Positions 59,378 through 64,000 of a DNA stretch of 64,000 nt are shown in pieces; position 1 is the first letter of the stretch, and every line of letters begins with the position of its first letter. Origin of the DNA: Polaribacter sp. Hel1_33_78 (lineage in GTDB: Bacteria; Bacteroidota; Bacteroidia; Flavobacteriales; Flavobacteriaceae); contig NZ_LT629794.1 of the NCBI RefSeq assembly GCF_900106075.1, positions 2,026,001 through 2,090,000 of the forward strand. The letters are read 5' to 3'. The position numbers and the translations under genes are program-made. The notes beneath the pieces are model-generated. The model made no database searches, had not been told where the DNA came from, and was given only the letters and a program-made list of their open reading frames with translations.

Positions 59378-60889
59378 TTATTTAATCATCTTTTTTAAAA
59401 TTCCAAAAAAGGCTCTAATAAAAGTGGCACTTGTTAATACTTTCACAATTGGGTTTTGTCTTGTACTTCTTCTTGAATAAGATTTCGTCGCTCTTTTTTC
59501 TTTTATTTCTCTTTCTTTTTGTTCTGCTAAATTAATCTTTTCAATTTTATTATTTAACAATTCGTAGGCACTTTCTCTATCTAATTCTTGATTATATTTG
59601 TGCATTAACCTTGAGTTATCTATTACATTGCCTAATTCTTTGTCTGTTAATACATCCATTCTACTCATTGGCGCACGCAACATTGTTCTGGCTAGTGGAG
59701 TAGGAATTCCTTTTTCATTTAAAACAGATACAAATGCTTCTCCAATTCCTAATTGAGTTAAAACTTCTTTCGTATCATAATAATCAGAACTTGGATAATT
59801 TTCTGCAGCCAACTTAATTGCTTTTCTGTCTTTTGCAGTAAATGCTCTTAATGCATGTTGTATTTTTAAACCTAATTGTGCTAAAATATCTTCAGGTACA
59901 TCTTTAGGGTTTTGAGTAACAAAATACAAACCAATTCCTTTAGAACGTATTAATTTTACAATACTTTCTATTTGGTTTAATAATGCTTTTGAAGCTTCTT
60001 CAAAAACTAAATGTGCTTCATCAATAAATATAATAAGTTCTGGTCTGCCACTATCTCCTTGTTCTGGAAAGGTTTCATAAACCTCTGCTAACAATTGTAG
60101 CATAAATGTTGAAAATAACTTAGGCTTGTCTTGAATATCGGTTAAACGTAAAACTGAAATAATTCCTCTTCCGTTTTCATCAATTCTACTTAAATCTTCA
60201 ACATCAAAAGATTTTTCACCAAAGAATAAATCCCCTCCTTGTTGTTCTATTTGTATAATTTTACGTAAAATAGCTCCAGTACTGGCCGTAGAGATTCTAC
60301 CATATTCAGCTTGAATTTCTTCTTTGCCTTCTTGCGTTACAAATTGTAAAACTTTTTTAAAGTCTTTTAAGTCTAGTAAAGGCAACTTGTGGTCATCACA
60401 ATACTTAAAAATAATTGCTAAAATACCTGATTGTGTCTCTGTTAAATCTAAAATTTTTGATAATAAAACAGGACCAAATTCGGATATAGTTGCACGCATT
60501 CTTGTACCATCCTGTTCTGAAATTGTTAGAACTTCTATTGGAAACTTTTTTGCTTCAAAAGGAAAACCAATTTTTGCATGACGTTCATCAATCTTTGGAT
60601 GACCCGGGCTTGGTTGCGCCAAACCAGATAAATCTCCTTTAATATCCATTAATAAAACAGGAATTCCTTTTTCCGATAGATTTTCAGCTAAAACTTGTAG
60701 CGTTTTTGTTTTTCCTGTACCAGTAGCGCCAGCAATTAAACCATGTCTATTCAGCGTTTTTAAAGGGACCTTAACAATGGCATTTGTAACCGTTTCTTCC
60801 CCTAACATAGCTGCTCCAAGTGCTATAAACTCTCCTTTAGTTTTATTACCATTGTTTATATACTCAAAGAATTCCTCTTGCTCACTCAT
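59378..60889 (-). CDS. HerA/VirB4-type P-loop ATPase (DUF853 family)
   Basis: 503 residues. Walker A GATGTGKTKTLQVLAENLSE at about residue 52, Walker B ELIIFIDEAHLVFEEASKAL at about 285, and the downstream TQNPKDVPEDILAQLGLKIQ sensor region. Related to HerA DNA-translocating hexamers and annotated as helicase HerA-like or DUF853. E. coli YjgR belongs to it. A basic C-terminal tail (RATKSYSRRSTRQNPIVK) follows a coiled-coil segment rich in Lys and Glu. Probable hexameric ATPase, substrate not known. Confidence 0.9.
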   Translation of the reverse strand: MSEQEEFFEYINNGNKTKGEFIALGAAMLGEETVTNAIVKVPLKTLNRHGLIAGATGTGKTKTLQVLAENLSEKGIPVLLMDIKGDLSGLAQPSPGHPKIDERHAKIGFPFEAKKFPIEVLTISEQDGTRMRATISEFGPVLLSKILDLTETQSGILAIIFKYCDDHKLPLLDLKDFKKVLQFVTQEGKEEIQAEYGRISTASTGAILRKIIQIEQQGGDLFFGEKSFDVEDLSRIDENGRGIISVLRLTDIQDKPKLFSTFMLQLLAEVYETFPEQGDSGRPELIIFIDEAHLVFEEASKALLNQIESIVKLIRSKGIGLYFVTQNPKDVPEDILAQLGLKIQHALRAFTAKDRKAIKLAAENYPSSDYYDTKEVLTQLGIGEAFVSVLNEKGIPTPLARTMLRAPMSRMDVLTDKELGNVIDNSRLMHKYNQELDRESAYELLNNKIEKINLAEQKEREIKEKRATKSYSRRSTRQNPIVKVLTSATFIRAFFGILKKMIK

Positions 60890-61072
60890 CTTCTTAAATT
60901 TTTATAAAAATAATCAAAGTTTCATTGTTAAATAATAAAAAGTGGATTTAGTTTAATTCATTACCTAATTCAATAATTTCATATTTAATAGAAATCTGTT
61001 AAATTATTTGTGGAATCTTAATTGAGCTTTTCTATTTTGTATCTTGTAGCCCGTTATAAAAAACCAAACTCA

Positions 61073-64000
61073 ATGAAAAAATTATTTACAATCCTTTTTT
61101 TAAGCGCTAGTTCTCTACTCTTTTCTCAAGAGTTTTCCATGGATATTCTAAAAAATATGACACCAAGAAATATTGGCCCCGGAGGAATGTCTGGGCGCGT
61201 AACTTCTATTGATGTTGTGGAATCTAATCCTGAAATTATATATGCTGGTACCGCTTCTGGTGGAATTTGGAAATCAACTTCTGGTGGAATTAAATGGAAA
61301 CCTATTTTCGAAAAAGAATTAACGGCTTCCATAGGAGCAATTGCCATCCAGCAATCAAATCCCAGTGTTATTTGGGCAGGAACAGGTGAAGGAAATCCAA
61401 GAAATAGTTTAAATGGTGGATTTGGAATTTATAAATCTTTAGATGCGGGAAAAACATGGAAATCCATGGGTTTAGAAAAAACGAGACACATTCATAGAGT
61501 AATTATCAATCCTACAAATTCAGATGTAGTTTATGTTGGCGCCATTGGCTCTCCTTGGGGAGAACACAAAGAACGTGGTGTTTATAAGACCATGGATGGT
61601 GGTAAAACTTGGAAACAAATATTGTTTACAAACATAAAATCTGGAACTGCAGATTTAATTATGGATCCTACAAATCCAAACAAATTAATTGCTTCGATGT
61701 GGGAACACAAACGTGATCCTTGGTTTTTTAAATCTGGAGGAACAGGAAGTGGGGTATACATTACGCATGATGGGGGAGAAAACTGGAAACAAATTACAGA
61801 AAAAGATGGTTTCCCTAAAGGTGATTTAGGAAGAATAGGCGTTGCCATAGCTCCTAGCAACCCCGATGTAATTTATGCTCTGGTTGAAGCGAAAAAAAAT
61901 GCGTTGTATAAAAGTGAAGATGGTGGTTCTAAATGGAAGAAAATAAATGACAAACCTGGTATTGGAAATCGTCCTTTTTATTATTCAGAAATTTATGTAG
62001 ACCCTCAAAATGAAAATAGATTATACACAGTGTTCACGTATATTAATGTTTCACAAGACGGTGGCAAATCTTTCGAACAATTAATGCCTGCTTACGGCGT
62101 AGATAACGGCGTTCATCCAGATCATCATGCTTGGTGGATTCATCCAAAAAATGGAAAATTCATGATTGATGGGAATGATGGTGGATTAAACATTACGAAA
62201 GATGGAGGTAAATCATGGCGTTTTATTGGTAACATACCAGTGGCTCAATTTTATCATATAAATGTGGATAATGAATTTCCATATAACATTTATGGTGGCA
62301 TGCAAGATAATGGCTCTTGGAGAGGTCCAAGCTATGTGTGGAAAGCACAAGGAATTAGAAATTCTTATTGGCAAGAAATTAGTTTTGGAGATGGTTTTGA
62401 TGTTGTACCCGATAAAGACGATTCAAGATATGGTTGGTCCATGAGCCAGCAAGGTTCTGTAGTAAGATATGATTATAAAACAGGAAATAATTATTCGGTA
62501 AAACCAACACATTTCGATGCTAGTATAAAATTACGTTTCAATTGGAATGCAGCTATTAATATGGATCCATTTGATAATTCTACCTTATATTTTGGAAGTC
62601 AGTTTGTACATAAATCAACAGATAAAGGTTTAACCTGGAGTGTTATTTCTCCGGATTTATCAACAAATAATCCTGAAAAATTAAAACAAGCAGAAAGTGG
62701 TGGTTTAACTATGGATGCAACTGGTGCAGAAAATCATTGTACCGTTTTAGTAATTGAGCCTGCTGTTTTAGAAAAAGATGTTTTGTGGGCAGCTACTGAT
62801 GATGGTCAAGTACATATCACCAAAAATGGGGGTAAAAACTGGGTGAATGTAGCAAAAAACATAAAAGGTTTACCCAAAAATAGTTGGATTACACAAATAA
62901 AAGCATCCAATAAAAATAAAGGAGAAGCATTACTAATAGCAAATGATTACAGACGTTTTAACTATACTCCTTATGCCTATAGAACTAAAAATTATGGATT
63001 AACTTGGGAACGTATTGTTGACGAAAATGATGTACAAAGTTATACGCTCTGTATTATAGAAGATCCTAAAAACGAGAATCTACTTTTCTTAGGTACTGAT
63101 GATGGTTTGTATATTTCTATAAATGCAGGAGAAAAATGGACAAAATGGACGGAAGGTTTTCCAACCGTTCCTGTAAAAGATTTGGTAATTCATCCAAGAG
63201 AAAATGATTTAATTATTGGAACTTTTGGAAGAGCTGCATGGGTTTTAGATGATATTAGACCATTAAGAGCAATTGCAAATGGAAATATTACTACTAAAAA
63301 GTTAGCATTATTCTCAGCTCCTACTGCATATCAAGCAGCAAGACAACAACCAACAGGAAGTAGATTTGGTGCAGATGCTTTGTATCAAGGAGAAAACAGA
63401 AAAAGTGGTGCTTTAATTTCTTATTATATAAATAGACCTGCGAAAAAGAAAGAAGAAATTAAGTCTACAAAGAAGAAAACAAATGAGGACAAAATTAAAT
63501 CTGAAGGCAAAAAAACAGTAAAATATGACTCTATTAAATTAGAAGTTTTTGATGGTAATAGACAAATAAGAACTTTAAAATTTAAAGCACCTAAAGAAAA
63601 TGGAATTCATAAAACTAGATGGTTTTTAAGAGAAAAAGGTGTTGCTAGAGCTTCCAGAAAAATTTCTAAATCTAAAAGAGAACCAAGTGGCGTTTCTGTA
63701 AAACCAGGAACTTATAAATTAAAAATGACTTTTGGCGATGTTATTTCTGAACAAAATATAAAAGTAGAATTTGATCCTAGATTAGCAATTTCTGATGAAG
63801 CAATTAATCAAAAATACAATGCTAGTAAAGAACTGGAAAGATATCAAGAAAAAATTACTTCTATTGTAAACCAATTGGTAGAAAGTAAAAATACAGCAAC
63901 TTCCATAAAATCTCAATTAACAAAAGAGAATAAAACGAAATATAAAAGTGAGATAAAATCATCCTCAAAAATTATAAAAGAAATTGACACTTTAATAGCT
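61073..64000 (+). CDS. Large secreted beta-propeller (BNR/sortilin-like) protein, 3' end cut by window
   Basis: At least 976 codons, still open at the window end. Signal peptide (FTILFLSASSLLFSQ). The bulk is a multi-bladed propeller with repeated Asp-box-like motifs (GIYKSLDAGKTWKSM, GVYKTMDGGKTWKQI, GVYITHDGGENWKQI, ALYKSEDGGSKWKKI, NITKDGGKSWRF), the VPS10/BNR type seen in glycosyl hydrolases and sortilins. After the propeller, a Lys-rich linker (KKKEEIKSTKKKTNEDKIKS) leads to another beta domain. Family members are annotated as WD40/YVTN/BNR-like repeat proteins; a T9SS tail would be expected beyond the window. Likely secreted binding or hydrolytic protein. Confidence 0.88.
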   Translation, partial: MKKLFTILFLSASSLLFSQEFSMDILKNMTPRNIGPGGMSGRVTSIDVVESNPEIIYAGTASGGIWKSTSGGIKWKPIFEKELTASIGAIAIQQSNPSVIWAGTGEGNPRNSLNGGFGIYKSLDAGKTWKSMGLEKTRHIHRVIINPTNSDVVYVGAIGSPWGEHKERGVYKTMDGGKTWKQILFTNIKSGTADLIMDPTNPNKLIASMWEHKRDPWFFKSGGTGSGVYITHDGGENWKQITEKDGFPKGDLGRIGVAIAPSNPDVIYALVEAKKNALYKSEDGGSKWKKINDKPGIGNRPFYYSEIYVDPQNENRLYTVFTYINVSQDGGKSFEQLMPAYGVDNGVHPDHHAWWIHPKNGKFMIDGNDGGLNITKDGGKSWRFIGNIPVAQFYHINVDNEFPYNIYGGMQDNGSWRGPSYVWKAQGIRNSYWQEISFGDGFDVVPDKDDSRYGWSMSQQGSVVRYDYKTGNNYSVKPTHFDASIKLRFNWNAAINMDPFDNSTLYFGSQFVHKSTDKGLTWSVISPDLSTNNPEKLKQAESGGLTMDATGAENHCTVLVIEPAVLEKDVLWAATDDGQVHITKNGGKNWVNVAKNIKGLPKNSWITQIKASNKNKGEALLIANDYRRFNYTPYAYRTKNYGLTWERIVDENDVQSYTLCIIEDPKNENLLFLGTDDGLYISINAGEKWTKWTEGFPTVPVKDLVIHPRENDLIIGTFGRAAWVLDDIRPLRAIANGNITTKKLALFSAPTAYQAARQQPTGSRFGADALYQGENRKSGALISYYINRPAKKKEEIKSTKKKTNEDKIKSEGKKTVKYDSIKLEVFDGNRQIRTLKFKAPKENGIHKTRWFLREKGVARASRKISKSKREPSGVSVKPGTYKLKMTFGDVISEQNIKVEFDPRLAISDEAINQKYNASKELERYQEKITSIVNQLVESKNTATSIKSQLTKENKTKYKSEIKSSSKIIKEIDTLIA

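Noticed and set aside
1..64000. CRISPR arrays, rRNA, tRNA, prophage genes and riboswitches
   Set aside because: Looked for by eye on both strands; no regularly spaced short repeats, no rRNA blocks, no convincing tRNA arms, no phage structural genes and no conserved riboswitch core upstream of ribH were recognised. A covariance-model search would be needed to exclude small RNAs.

Overview
The window looks like chromosome from a marine member of the Flavobacteriaceae (Bacteroidota). The DNA is very A+T-rich, many products are lipoproteins, and two proteins end in type IX secretion (T9SS) sorting domains. Ribosome-binding sites are not conspicuous. The housekeeping genes (recF, ribH, mutL, mtaB, mnmA, purB, ffh, folD) are of flavobacterial type. 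No rRNA, tRNA, CRISPR array, transposase, recombinase or phage structural gene was recognised.

Positions 1 to about 25,200 are an accessory region made of plus-strand gene units separated by large imperfect palindromes, mostly 130-140 bp, that end in ...AAC and GTT.... Each unit starts right after a GTT box, carries one to several genes, and stops just before the next AAC box. The telling observation is that the outer boxes do not pair within a repeat. They pair across a unit: the GTT box that opens a unit is the reverse complement of the AAC box that closes the same unit. Examples are GTTGTAAGC/GCTTACAAC twice, GTTATGCAC/GTGCATAAC and GTTAGCAAAA/TTTTGCTAAC. This is the arrangement expected of integron cassettes with attC sites cut between G and TT. 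One repeat (14,297-14,353) has the size and shape of a short classical attC. No integrase lies in the window; by the usual integron layout it would be left of position 1.

The cassette cargo falls in two groups. At 2.3-11.4 kb lie three related redox modules. Two are complete five-gene units (CRP/Fnr-like regulator, DoxX membrane protein, one-cluster ferredoxin, OsmC-like protein, small lipoprotein), each in its own cassette. The third keeps the regulator, carries a CDGSH protein and a decayed ferredoxin relic, and is followed by a bestrophin, a CDGSH-glutamate-synthase-domain fusion and a ferredoxin-adenylyl-cyclase fusion. A conserved 5-4-5 palindrome of FNR/CRP geometry sits behind each regulator gene. 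At 11.5-25.1 kb the cargo is almost all exported: two PHB-depolymerase-type esterases, an amidohydrolase, a haloperoxidase-like protein, an aspartyl protease, two TlpA-like thioredoxin lipoproteins, a lipoprotein ADP-ribosylglycohydrolase-like protein, a papain-like protease and a DUF998 membrane protein.

From about 25.2 kb to the end the repeats are absent and ordinary chromosomal genes follow: dciA-like/recF, a TPR protein, ribH, mutL, two rhomboids, a nuclease/phosphatase-family protein, a geranylgeranyl-reductase-like enzyme, mtaB, a lytic transglycosylase, two tandem cold-shock genes, a nitronate monooxygenase, a T9SS subtilase, mnmA, a MORN-type repeat protein, purB, a TerC protein, a metal-linked TonB receptor locus, an MFS transporter, an M48 protease, msrB, ffh, folD, a HerA-like ATPase and a large beta-propeller protein cut by the window end. 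Two pseudogenes carrying several in-frame stops (an antibiotic-biosynthesis-monooxygenase-type gene and a purB-linked gene) show reductive decay here.
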